64,000 bases of DNA from Candidatus Kuenenia stuttgartensis (GTDB lineage: Bacteria; Planctomycetota; Planctomycetia; Isosphaerales; Isosphaeraceae), in assembly GCA_945865635.1 (NCBI GenBank), contig CAMBEP010000016.1, positions 23,456 through 87,455 on the forward strand, read 5' to 3'. Under the pieces are notes generated by a model. That model was given only the letters and a program-made list of their open reading frames with translations. It ran no database searches and was not told the origin of the DNA. Positions within the stretch are counted from its first letter, which is position 1. Each line of letters starts with the position of its first letter. Positions 8,726-16,906 of this stretch are shown piece by piece. The translations under genes and the position numbers were made by a program.

Positions 8726-10216
8726 TTAGGAGAGCAGGCCTTGGATGACTTGGGCCTCCTGGACACCGGTGAGCTTGTTTTCAAGTCCGCCGTAGAAATA
8801 TGTCAGTTTGCGATGATCAAGGCCCATCAAATGCAAAATGGTGGCATGCAGGTCTCGCAGATGGTGACGATTGACGACGGCGTCCTGTCCGAAGTCGTCG
8901 GTTTCACCATAGCTGGTGCCAGCTTTGATGCCAGCGCCGGCCATCCAATATGTGAATCCTTTGGGATTATGGTCGCGGCCGCCTGGTTTGCCGCCAGTGT
9001 TGAAAGTTTCGCTGACGGGCATTCGGCCAAATTCACCGCCCCAGACCACAAGGGTCTCGTCAAGTAGTCCGCGTTGTTCGAGGTCGGTTAAGAGGGCTGC
9101 AATGGGTTTGTCGACCTCAGGTGCATGGATGGTGAGATTTTCTTCAATCCCTTGATGGCCATCCCAAGTGTTCTGACCACCTGCACCACCGCCGCCGGAA
9201 TAAATCTGGATGAAACGTACGCCGCGTTCCACGAGCCTTCTTGCGGTGAGGCATTGTCGCCCGAACGGGGCTGGTCCGAGCGTAAGGGGATGATCGCCTT
9301 TTTTATCGTTCAAGCCATACATTTCACGTGTTTTTTCAGATTCGGTCGAAAGGTCAAGGGCCTCCGGGGCAGCCGATTGCAATTTAAATGCGAGTTCATA
9401 ACTTGCAACACGGGCCTGTAGTTCCGAAAACTCAGGGCGAGATTTTAAATGTTCAGCGTTGAGCTGATTGATGAATTGCAATTGCTGACGCTGCATGCTG
9501 TGAGTCATGCCCTGGCCTGGCTCAAGATTTAGAATTGGAGGCCCGTTGGTGCGTAACACGGTTCCCTGATGCATGGCTGGCATGTAGCCGCTGGACCAGT
9601 TGGGCGCACCTGTTGTGGGGCCGCCACGGGGGTCAAGCATGATCATGTGTGTAGGTAAGTTGTTATTGATGCTTCCCATGCCGTGGCTCAACCAGGCTCC
9701 GACCGAGGGGTGGCCCTGAAGGATTCGGCCCGTGTTCATTTGCAAGACAGCAGAACCATGGGCAAAGGAATCGCTGTAGAGCGACTTGATGACAGCGAGT
9801 TTATCCATGTGGCGGGAAATATTAGGGAAAGCATCGCTGCACCATTGGCCAGACTGCCCGTGCCGTGCGAAACTTCGGCGGGAGGCTTGTAAAACGGCTT
9901 TGGTTTTTACATTTCGACGGAATTCGTTGTCGATGGTCTGGCCGTCACGTTTTTGCAGTTCTGGCTTATAATCAAAGAGGTCGACTTGCGAAGGGCCGCC
10001 AAACATGAACAGAAAAATACAACTCTTGGCTTTTTTAGGGATTGGATTATTGGTCAGGGGGTTGGCCTGAATTTCGGAAGCTTGGGCGGTCGTGCCAAAA
10101 AAACCATCTGCCTCAAGCATGGCCGTAAGTGCAAGGCCAGTAAAGCCAGAGCCTGACTGCCAGAGGAATTCGCGGCGTGAGCCTGTGCATTGGTTTGAAA
10201 TGGGATTAATCGACAT
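8726..10216 (-). CDS. DUF1501 protein, Tat-exported
   Basis: The 496-residue product has a Tat signal (GSRREFLWQSGSGFTGLAL) and full DUF1501 motifs: CIFLFMFGGPSQVDLFDYKP, VIKSLYSDSFAHGSAVLQMNTG, LTARRLVERGVRFIQIYSGG, WGGEFGRMPVSETFN, GGRDHNPKGFTYWMAGAGIK, HATILHLMGLDHRKLTYFY and the closing LTGVQEAQVIQGLL. Function is unknown; members are exported and co-occur with CxxCH DUF1549/DUF1553 proteins. The start overlaps the end of the upstream DUF1549/DUF1553 gene by 11 bases, implying translational coupling and a joint role. Confidence 0.93.
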   Translation of the reverse strand: MSINPISNQCTGSRREFLWQSGSGFTGLALTAMLEADGFFGTTAQASEIQANPLTNNPIPKKAKSCIFLFMFGGPSQVDLFDYKPELQKRDGQTIDNEFRRNVKTKAVLQASRRSFARHGQSGQWCSDAFPNISRHMDKLAVIKSLYSDSFAHGSAVLQMNTGRILQGHPSVGAWLSHGMGSINNNLPTHMIMLDPRGGPTTGAPNWSSGYMPAMHQGTVLRTNGPPILNLEPGQGMTHSMQRQQLQFINQLNAEHLKSRPEFSELQARVASYELAFKLQSAAPEALDLSTESEKTREMYGLNDKKGDHPLTLGPAPFGRQCLTARRLVERGVRFIQIYSGGGGAGGQNTWDGHQGIEENLTIHAPEVDKPIAALLTDLEQRGLLDETLVVWGGEFGRMPVSETFNTGGKPGGRDHNPKGFTYWMAGAGIKAGTSYGETDDFGQDAVVNRHHLRDLHATILHLMGLDHRKLTYFYGGLENKLTGVQEAQVIQGLLS

Positions 10217-12677
10217 AGATTACCTCGTTTAGATTCAGCAGCGAGAGGCAGAAGTTGGTCATGGCCATGTCTGCGGAATTAGGATTTGACGACTGCTGAC
10301 GAATGTAATTGGTTGCGATCCGGGCTTCAATGCTGCTTGGCTGGCGCTGGAGGACGATCTCAAAACCGCGTTGTATTTGGTGGTCGAGTTGATTGCCGGA
10401 TTCGCTATGGAGTCGTGCTGCCAGAATTGCAGCCTGCTTGCGGATAAAGGTATCATTTAGAAGCATCAGTGCCTGAGGGGCCACAGTCGTGATGGCCCGA
10501 GTGCCGATTGGTACAGTTGTAGTCGGGCAGTCGAATACTTCCAGTATGGGCGGAACGAGCGCCCGTTTCACGAAAATATAAATACTGCGTCGGTTTTGCT
10601 CCTCGGGCGAGCTTTCAGGCCAGCCTTTACGGGCGCTGTCCTGAGTTTTATAGACTTCTTCCGGCAATGCGGGATAAATTCCAGGCCCACCGCGTTTCAA
10701 ATTCAAGGAACGGCTGAATGAGAGAATTGAATCCCTTAGGACTTCGGCTTCAATTCGGCGCGGGTTCTGTCGCCAGAACAGCAGGTTGGCTTCGTCTTTA
10801 GAGATTGCTATTGGATTATTGGCACGAGACGACATGCAATAGGCACGACTCATCATGATCTTTTTGTGCAAGGGCTTGATTCTAAATCCATTTGAAATGA
10901 AATTATCTGCAAGAAAATCGAGAAGTTCCGGATGTGATGGAAGTTCACCGGTGCGGCCAAGATCGTTGGGAGTGGGAACAATGCCCCGGACAAAGTGGTG
11001 TTGCCAGAGCCTGTTTGCAAATACACGTGCTGTGAGTGGGTTATCTTTGGAGCTCATCCAGCGGGCCAGCGCCAGTCGCCGGCCTGAACTGGTTTGATTT
11101 GTGGGTGGAACGATTGAAGGCGAGGGATGGCCAAATATTTGAGGGAATTCCGGCGCGACTTCGATGGATGGGTTGTTGGCTTCCCCCCTACGTAAAATAT
11201 AGGTTGGTTTGACTGGATCTTCGGCAATGGCCAGAGCGATGCCGAATGGGGCATCGGCGCCGGATTCCATTCGTGCGATGGCTTGTGTCAGCAGTTTTCT
11301 GGCGGGCTCGGACTTTTCAAGAGCAAGTTGGCCGCGCTTGATCTTTAATTCAGAAGCATTCTGTTGATTCCATTTTTGAACCACGGAATCGATTGCCAGT
11401 GGTCTGGTGATGCGGCCAGTGCCGCGGCCACCGCCGCCGATCTTGTGCTGGCCATAGGGATTGAGGCTGCGAAAAAAAGCAAGAAACTGATAGTAATCCG
11501 ACTGGCTGATGGGGTCGTATTTATGGTCGTGACACCGCACGCAGCCCATGGTCAGACCCATGAAAGTGGCACTTGTGGTGACCATGATATCGTCCAGGTC
11601 GTCAAATTCGGCGGTCAGTGTATTGTCCGGCTCGTCGTCCCAGACATGGAGTCTGTAGAAACCGGTTGCAATGATTCGGTCCGCATTAAAACTAATACCC
11701 ATTTCATCGCCAGCAATTTGTTCGGTCAGGAACGTGTTGTAAGGTTTATCGGCATTGAAAGAGTTGATGATATAATCGCGATATCGCCAGGCGTTTGGTT
11801 TTTCGCCGTCTCGTTCATAGCCGTTGGTTTCGGCGAATCGTACGAGATCAAGCCAGTGGCGGGCCCAGCGTTCGCCATATTGGGGGCGTGCCAGAAGGTC
11901 GTCGATCAACTTTCCCCAGGCATTTGGTCGGATGTCATTTTCAAATGCAATGACGGCTTCAGGGGTTGGTGGCAGGCCAATAAGGTCGAAATATGCTCTT
12001 CGGATCAACTCCCGGCGAGTGGCAGATGGATTTAAATGAAGGTCTTTATCCTTTAGTTTATGTAATAACAATGCATCGATTTCGTTTCCGATGAAGTCGT
12101 CTTTCTTGTAGTCTGGTATTTGAGGCTTGCGAATTGGTTGGAAGGACCACCAGGACTTGTCCTGATCATTGATCTGAAAAGGTTTTGATCGCAGTTTTGG
12201 TCCTGTGTGTTCGAGCGGTTTTGATGGATCTGAATCGGTTGTCGCAATCAGTTTTGCGGAATCTGGCCAATTGGCACCGCTGGCCACCCAGTTTTTCAAG
12301 GACTGCAAGTTGGAATCCGGCATTTTACCTTTGGGAGGCATCTGGATATCGGAATTATAGCTGATGACATCGATCAAGAGGCTTTCTGAAGGTTTTCCGG
12401 CGATGATTGGCGGGCCAGAATCGCCGCCTTTGAAGGCTTCTTTTCCGCTGGTCAGATCGAGCCCGCCCTTGTGTTTTTGAGGGTTGTGGCAAGAGATGCA
12501 ATATCTGGTCAGGATGGGGCGAACATTGTTCTCAAAAAATATTTTATCTGACTTCGCAGGCTCTGCAACTCCTGATTTCGAAAGTGTCAATAGGCCCATC
12601 ATGGAAACAATGATCGTGAATATTCGCGATTTGGAAAATAATGGGTTCGCGATTGGGAATTGTGGGTTGTTACACAT
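10206..12677 (-). CDS. PSCyt1-DUF1549-DUF1553 exported cytochrome-like protein
   Basis: The 823-residue protein has a signal peptide (IFTIIVSMMGLLTL), then a planctomycete cytochrome C domain with heme motif CISCH at Cys60, DUF1549 (LRRAYFDLIGLPPTPEAV, RYGERWARHWLDLVRFAETNGYERD, WRYRDYIINSFNADKPY, and a second CxxCH, CVRCHDHKYDPISQ), and C-terminal DUF1553 (LARWMSSKDNPLTARVFANRLWQHHF, LPSHPELLDFLAD, RSIYIFVKR, ALMLLNDTF). The organisation suggests a periplasmic c-type cytochrome-linked enzyme, but no reaction is established. It is the first gene of a cluster with two DUF1501 genes and overlaps the next by 11 bases. There is no LamG or discoidin-like insert between DUF1549 and DUF1553, so it is shorter than the other two paired homologues here. 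Confidence 0.93.
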   Translation of the reverse strand: MCNNPQFPIANPLFSKSRIFTIIVSMMGLLTLSKSGVAEPAKSDKIFFENNVRPILTRYCISCHNPQKHKGGLDLTSGKEAFKGGDSGPPIIAGKPSESLLIDVISYNSDIQMPPKGKMPDSNLQSLKNWVASGANWPDSAKLIATTDSDPSKPLEHTGPKLRSKPFQINDQDKSWWSFQPIRKPQIPDYKKDDFIGNEIDALLLHKLKDKDLHLNPSATRRELIRRAYFDLIGLPPTPEAVIAFENDIRPNAWGKLIDDLLARPQYGERWARHWLDLVRFAETNGYERDGEKPNAWRYRDYIINSFNADKPYNTFLTEQIAGDEMGISFNADRIIATGFYRLHVWDDEPDNTLTAEFDDLDDIMVTTSATFMGLTMGCVRCHDHKYDPISQSDYYQFLAFFRSLNPYGQHKIGGGGRGTGRITRPLAIDSVVQKWNQQNASELKIKRGQLALEKSEPARKLLTQAIARMESGADAPFGIALAIAEDPVKPTYILRRGEANNPSIEVAPEFPQIFGHPSPSIVPPTNQTSSGRRLALARWMSSKDNPLTARVFANRLWQHHFVRGIVPTPNDLGRTGELPSHPELLDFLADNFISNGFRIKPLHKKIMMSRAYCMSSRANNPIAISKDEANLLFWRQNPRRIEAEVLRDSILSFSRSLNLKRGGPGIYPALPEEVYKTQDSARKGWPESSPEEQNRRSIYIFVKRALVPPILEVFDCPTTTVPIGTRAITTVAPQALMLLNDTFIRKQAAILAARLHSESGNQLDHQIQRGFEIVLQRQPSSIEARIATNYIRQQSSNPNSADMAMTNFCLSLLNLNEVIYVD

Positions 12678-13079
12678 GGCTTTGCTCGCCAGACTAGGAT
12701 TGAGAGATTGGTTCGGTTTGCGAAGCGGGAATTGGTCTGAGGCTTTTAGGATCAGCGTTTCAGGGGCTCTTACATCTTAAACTTGTGTTGGCATGAAGGC
12801 AACAGATTTCCAGACCAGGCTTCATTTTGATCAACTTGGTGAATCCAACGATCAGTGAATCAGGACGTAATATTCATGATGCTACGAGCGTTCTTGGATG
12901 ACATTTTTTGAATTTAGAGAAGGGTTTACGTGCAATGTTCTGTATCCAAACCAAAGTGCTTTGCACGTTTCCTACAAATTAAGATCTTATTCTTTTGCCA
13001 TTTGTGGACTTACAGAGAGGTTAGATTAAAACACGAATTCGCTATAATAATGATTATTTACCGAATAGGAGAGACGCCA
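12678..13079. other. Intergenic region with no recognised gene (402 bases)
   Basis: This lies between the end of the sigma54-activator-like gene and the start of the DUF1549/DUF1553 gene, both on the minus strand. It must carry the promoter of the latter, but I could not pick a convincing -35/-10 pair. No strong hairpin or coding frame is visible. Confidence 0.5.
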
Positions 13080-14432
13080 TTACTCCAGCCCGAGTTCTGC
13101 CATGAGCCGGTAAAGTTTGGGCCTTGAAACACCAAGAGCGCGGGCAGCGGCGGCCTTGTTGTCGGGGAATTGTTTCAAGGCTTGTTCGACAGAAATTCGT
13201 CGGGTTTGGTCAAGAGCATCATTAAGTCGATCTCCGGGCGAAACTTTAGGCAATTGCATCCAGGCTCCGCCGTAGGCGCCCTGGATTGATGCAGGGATAT
13301 CTTCGGGGCGGATCAATGGGCCTTGTGTTGAAAGCATGGCAAGTCGGATGACTCGTTCCAGGTCTCGCCAGTTGTCAGGCCAGTCAAACATTTGTAGCTG
13401 TATGATAGCCGAGGGGTGGAACCCGTCAATCCGTTTTGTTGTTTCGGTACGAATTCGTTCGAGCATGAACTGTGCGAGGATTGGAATTTCTGGAATGCGT
13501 TCGCGTAGTGGTTTAAGCGTTAATATAATGGTACTGGCTTTTGATCGGAAAGCGGGTTTTAATAGATCCATGGAAGAATATGTAGTCAAGAGGCTGATGA
13601 TTCGGACATTTTCTTCTGCCTGGCTGATCAAATCCTGAAAATCTGGTTCCAGAGCTGTTGCGTCTTCGATCAAGATTGTGGAATTGGCTGGAACCCGCCA
13701 TTTAGGGATTGGTTTTTTTGTGGAATGAGATGTTTTGGACGAATCTTTCAAAAGAAAGTCGCGCATTAGAATTTCGGCTGGCAAACTTTTCGGATCAAGT
13801 GGAATCAATGGTGAGCGATGCGATGAATTGAATTGCCATTGACTGTGGATCAGTCTGGAGAGATTATGGCGGCCTGATCCTGATTCACCGATGATCATCA
13901 GATTGCATTTGGATTGAATTGCTGCATTGACTCTGCGTAGCAGTTGATCGTGATCCTGTCCAAACCCGCAAAGATTATCGAGGCCGAGTGGTTGTTGTGC
14001 AAGACGTCGCCGGAGAAGTTCATCCTGAAGTTTCAGGCCCCAGAATCGGCTGGGATCGTCGTAGGTATTGGTGGAGAGAGGGTTGGCGATTTGAATTCTG
14101 CCGAGGATGGCGATTAGATTTGATTCGGAATCGGTAACAGGCCAGCATTGCAATTGAAACAGGTTGGAGGGATTTGTTGAGAGTGAAATGAGAGTTTCAG
14201 TCAAAGCGCCGATTAAAGCCGAGGCAGGCGGGGTGATTCCGAAATCAGGATTTTTCCTTTTGATGTAGTCTTGTAAATCGTTTGCAGAATCATCGGGCGG
14301 ATCAGGTTTGCCGCATAATTTTTCCAGACAGGGATTATGGTCGACCATGTGGCCATGGGTGTCCCAAAGTGCATAGCCTTCGGCGGCATCCATCAGGAGA
14401 GTCGGTAGTGAGAGACGTGGGCGTCGTGGCAT
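13080..14432 (-). CDS. Degenerate sigma54-activator-like regulator (PAS-like, AAA+, Fis HTH)
   Basis: The 450-residue protein has an N-terminal PAS-like segment (LLMDAAEGYALWDTHGHMVDHNPCLEKL), a central AAA+-like domain and a C-terminal Fis-type HTH (NKAAAARALGVSRPKLYRLMAELGLE). The AAA+ part keeps the outline of bacterial enhancer-binding proteins (PLRERIPEIPILAQFML, WPDNWRDLERVIRLAM). Its Walker A reads GESGSGRH, with no lysine. The Walker B region reads LIEDA where LDEI is usual, and the GAFTGA sigma54-contact loop is absent. It probably binds DNA without ATPase-driven sigma54 activation. It is transcribed divergently from dgoK with a 178-base gap, so control of the sugar kinase is possible but unproven. 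Confidence 0.8.
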   Translation of the reverse strand: MPRRPRLSLPTLLMDAAEGYALWDTHGHMVDHNPCLEKLCGKPDPPDDSANDLQDYIKRKNPDFGITPPASALIGALTETLISLSTNPSNLFQLQCWPVTDSESNLIAILGRIQIANPLSTNTYDDPSRFWGLKLQDELLRRRLAQQPLGLDNLCGFGQDHDQLLRRVNAAIQSKCNLMIIGESGSGRHNLSRLIHSQWQFNSSHRSPLIPLDPKSLPAEILMRDFLLKDSSKTSHSTKKPIPKWRVPANSTILIEDATALEPDFQDLISQAEENVRIISLLTTYSSMDLLKPAFRSKASTIILTLKPLRERIPEIPILAQFMLERIRTETTKRIDGFHPSAIIQLQMFDWPDNWRDLERVIRLAMLSTQGPLIRPEDIPASIQGAYGGAWMQLPKVSPGDRLNDALDQTRRISVEQALKQFPDNKAAAARALGVSRPKLYRLMAELGLE

Positions 14433-14610
14433 TTTCTGTTTGCGATCGATACCAGGCTGATCTGATTGTGGTTTGGCAGAATGATTTGATAATCATATCA
14501 TAAAAAATGGCGAGTTGGGGTTTGTCAGCCGGTCTGGAAATTCTATAGGATTGGTTTTCAGAAATTGAGCAACGGAAGGATCTCTCAAATCGCCAAGAGG
14601 TTGGATACGC

Positions 14611-15636
14611 ATGCAAACGAATTTATGGATTGCTTTGGATGGTGGTACGACAAACACTCGGGCAACGCTTCTCAGGGGTGACCGAGTAATCGATGTGGTT
14701 GCGGAATCGGTCGGAGTGCGTGACTCGGTGATGCATCAGCGATCGCCTGTGATGCATGCGGTTGGGCAATGTCTGAAGGTTTTGAAGGAGCGTCATGCGA
14801 TTGTTGTGGATCAGGTAGGGGTCATTGCCTCGGGCATGTTGGGCTCGGATGCGGGTCTTGTCAATGTGCCGCACGTGATGGCACCAGCGACAGCCGGGCA
14901 GGTGGCAGCGGCGGCTTTTGAGTGGTTTGACGAGACGGTCTGGCCAAAGCCCATAAAGATTTTTCCAGGAGTTCGTACCGGCCCTGATCCAAGCCAGTGT
15001 GGCTTGATGGAGCAGGCATTGGCGGAAGACATTATGAGAGGCGAGGAAACCCAGGTTTGGGGCCTTTGGCAAATGTTGTCAAAGGATCGCCCGCAACTGG
15101 TTGTTCAGCCTTGGATACTGGTCTGGCCGGGTTCGCATACGAAGATGATTTCAGTGGGTGCCGATGGGACGATTCTCGGGAGCTACACGACCCTTGCGGG
15201 CGAGCTTTTTGCTGCGATGAAAACAGCGACTTTGCTGCGAAGAAGTGTTCAGGATTCCAATGAAATGCAATATTCGGATGAAATTGTAGACTTGGCGGCC
15301 AAAGTGGTTTGGGAGCAGGGATTGTTAAGGGCCGCATTTTGGACAAGAGTGGCGGATGTCACAGGCAAACTTGATCAAAGCCAGCGGTCAGCCTGGCTAT
15401 CAAGTGCGGTGATTGCGGCGGATGTCGATGCCCTGAGCAAACACGAATGGCTTAATCAAAAAACAGACGCATTGTTAATGATTGGCGGTGATAAGGTGCG
15501 GCAGTCGCTCTATGTGCGAATGCTGAAGAAGAGGTCTCATTGCAGGATAGAAGCACTGGATGCAAATTATTGCGAACATGCGGCGGCATTGGGTGCTGTC
15601 CATCTAGCAATGATCAGTAATCGAGAGGGCTGCTGA
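14611..15636 (+). CDS. dgoK: 2-dehydro-3-deoxygalactonokinase
   Basis: The 341-residue product matches the DgoK family along its length: ASKHA-type phosphate loop (WIALDGGTTNTRATLL), VIASGMLGSDAG, PGVRTG, the diagnostic IMRGEETQVWG, and WPGSHTKMISVGADG. It phosphorylates 2-dehydro-3-deoxygalactonate with ATP in the De Ley-Doudoroff route of galactose/galactonate breakdown, in the cytoplasm. An AGAGG lies about 13 bases before ATG 14611, somewhat far. No aldolase or galactonate dehydratase gene is adjacent. Its 3' end overlaps the convergent S24-type regulator gene by 23 bases. Confidence 0.92.
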   Translation: MQTNLWIALDGGTTNTRATLLRGDRVIDVVAESVGVRDSVMHQRSPVMHAVGQCLKVLKERHAIVVDQVGVIASGMLGSDAGLVNVPHVMAPATAGQVAAAAFEWFDETVWPKPIKIFPGVRTGPDPSQCGLMEQALAEDIMRGEETQVWGLWQMLSKDRPQLVVQPWILVWPGSHTKMISVGADGTILGSYTTLAGELFAAMKTATLLRRSVQDSNEMQYSDEIVDLAAKVVWEQGLLRAAFWTRVADVTGKLDQSQRSAWLSSAVIAADVDALSKHEWLNQKTDALLMIGGDKVRQSLYVRMLKKRSHCRIEALDANYCEHAAALGAVHLAMISNREGC

Positions 15637-16450
15637 TCACGATCACTTCGCCAAGGATTCGGTCTGCGGATTCATCAAGAGTAAAGGGTATCATAGGGAA
15701 TTCGCGGCCTGATTGTTCTGCTCTGAGGATCAGGAGGTCGCCAGAGTGTTCCAGCCGTCGGATCACGGTTTGGCTTTTCTGATCAAGACCGATCACGATT
15801 TTGCCGTTGAGATCTTTGGGATCGGTTTGTGAGAGATCGACCACCACGATGCTCCGGCAGCTGATCACGGGAGACATGGCACTTGAGTTGACATTGACGC
15901 AGATGCTGTTGTCAGGTCGGGGAATCCAATCGGAGAGAGTCATGAATTGGTCTCTCTGAGCGAATGGGGTGGACTGATAGCCAATAAGTTCATCCATCTC
16001 GATCAATGGAAGACTGATGAAGCTCTTGTCTACTTCGGCTCTCAGAAGCGAATTGAGGGCTTTGGAATTATTGTCACGAGATGAGAATTCGAGTTCCAGA
16101 GCGTCTACAGCTTGTCGGATGGTTTGAAGCGGCGAGAGCTCGAAGCTGGAACGCGGGTTGATTGGTTCGCGAAAAACGTGTCCTTCGCCTGTCAGCAACC
16201 AAGCAGGATTGATTCCCGTTTGATTGATAAAACTGAGCATGACCTCCGCAGGTACAGTCACCCCGGTTTCATAGTTGTACCATGTACGGGCTGGCAGATC
16301 GAGTCGGCGGGCCAGTTCTGGTCCACCGTGTTCGCCAAAAAGTTCAAGGCGTATTTGTCGTAAGCGCACAGAGATCTGTGCCTTGACATACGACTTTGAG
16401 TTGGAATTTCGTTTGCGTGCCACTTTTTTTGCCTGATTTATCCGCAACAT
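15614..16450 (-). CDS. HTH regulator with inactive S24 (LexA/CI-like) domain
   Basis: The 278-residue protein has an N-terminal HTH (LRQIRLELFGEHGGPELARRLDLPARTWYNYETG) and a C-terminal S24 peptidase-fold domain (DNSICVNVNSSAMSPVI to GEVIVISSP). Where LexA/CI proteins have Gly-Asp-Ser-Met, this has Ser-Ser-Ala191-Met192, so the nucleophile is missing. The catalytic Lys position (VTVKRL in LexA) appears as TVIRRL, i.e. Arg. Self-cleavage is therefore unlikely and the domain may serve dimerisation. ATG 16450 is chosen; an upstream TTG at 16504 is less likely. The gene converges on dgoK with overlapping ends. Confidence 0.85.
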   Translation of the reverse strand: MLRINQAKKVARKRNSNSKSYVKAQISVRLRQIRLELFGEHGGPELARRLDLPARTWYNYETGVTVPAEVMLSFINQTGINPAWLLTGEGHVFREPINPRSSFELSPLQTIRQAVDALELEFSSRDNNSKALNSLLRAEVDKSFISLPLIEMDELIGYQSTPFAQRDQFMTLSDWIPRPDNSICVNVNSSAMSPVISCRSIVVVDLSQTDPKDLNGKIVIGLDQKSQTVIRRLEHSGDLLILRAEQSGREFPMIPFTLDESADRILGEVIVISSPLDY

Positions 16451-16906
16451 CCAAGGAATGTTGCAAAACTCTGTGGGGGACGTGGAATCATCTGTGAATT
16501 GCAAGTCAGAGTCAACCGCTCTTAAAAGTCAATGACTATGCTAATGCCTAAAAAAGCGATGTCCAGACTTCAGAATCCAGAGGTTCCAAGATTCAACATG
16601 CCTGTTGATCTTTTACTTCAAGCATGAACTTCTTGAAAAAATTCCATCGATGCGGATTTCTGTAAATGATGCAAAAAAGCAACACGGCGCAGGGGCATTC
16701 TTAAATAAGCGGCCCCTTGTTTATTAGAATGTTCAAACTGTGTTGTATTGAGTGGAGGTTGAACGAAAAACGCCATACCCACTAGCCAATTTTAGAATCA
16801 TAGGTCACAATGGATGGTCCGGTTCCTGTGCGGCTGGTTCGTCTGTATGCCTTCCGTATCACGGGTCGTGAGTAATCTATTTTGACAATGACAGGATCTC
16901 GGCCCC
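16451..16906. other. Divergent intergenic region with S1 leader (456 bases)
   Basis: This lies between the S24-type regulator (minus) and ribosomal protein S1 (plus). An imperfect inverted repeat CATTCTTAAATAA / TTTATTAGAATG spans 16696-16731, and a second pairing GGGGC/GCCCC (16692-16716) overlaps it, so two alternative hairpins could form in the S1 leader. ATG 16907 is preceded by AGGA 11 bases upstream. No reading frame with family similarity was seen. Confidence 0.45.

Noticed and set aside
11364..12035. 223-residue plus-strand frame inside the DUF1549/DUF1553 gene
   Set aside because: A shadow frame; the minus-strand reading carries all domain motifs.
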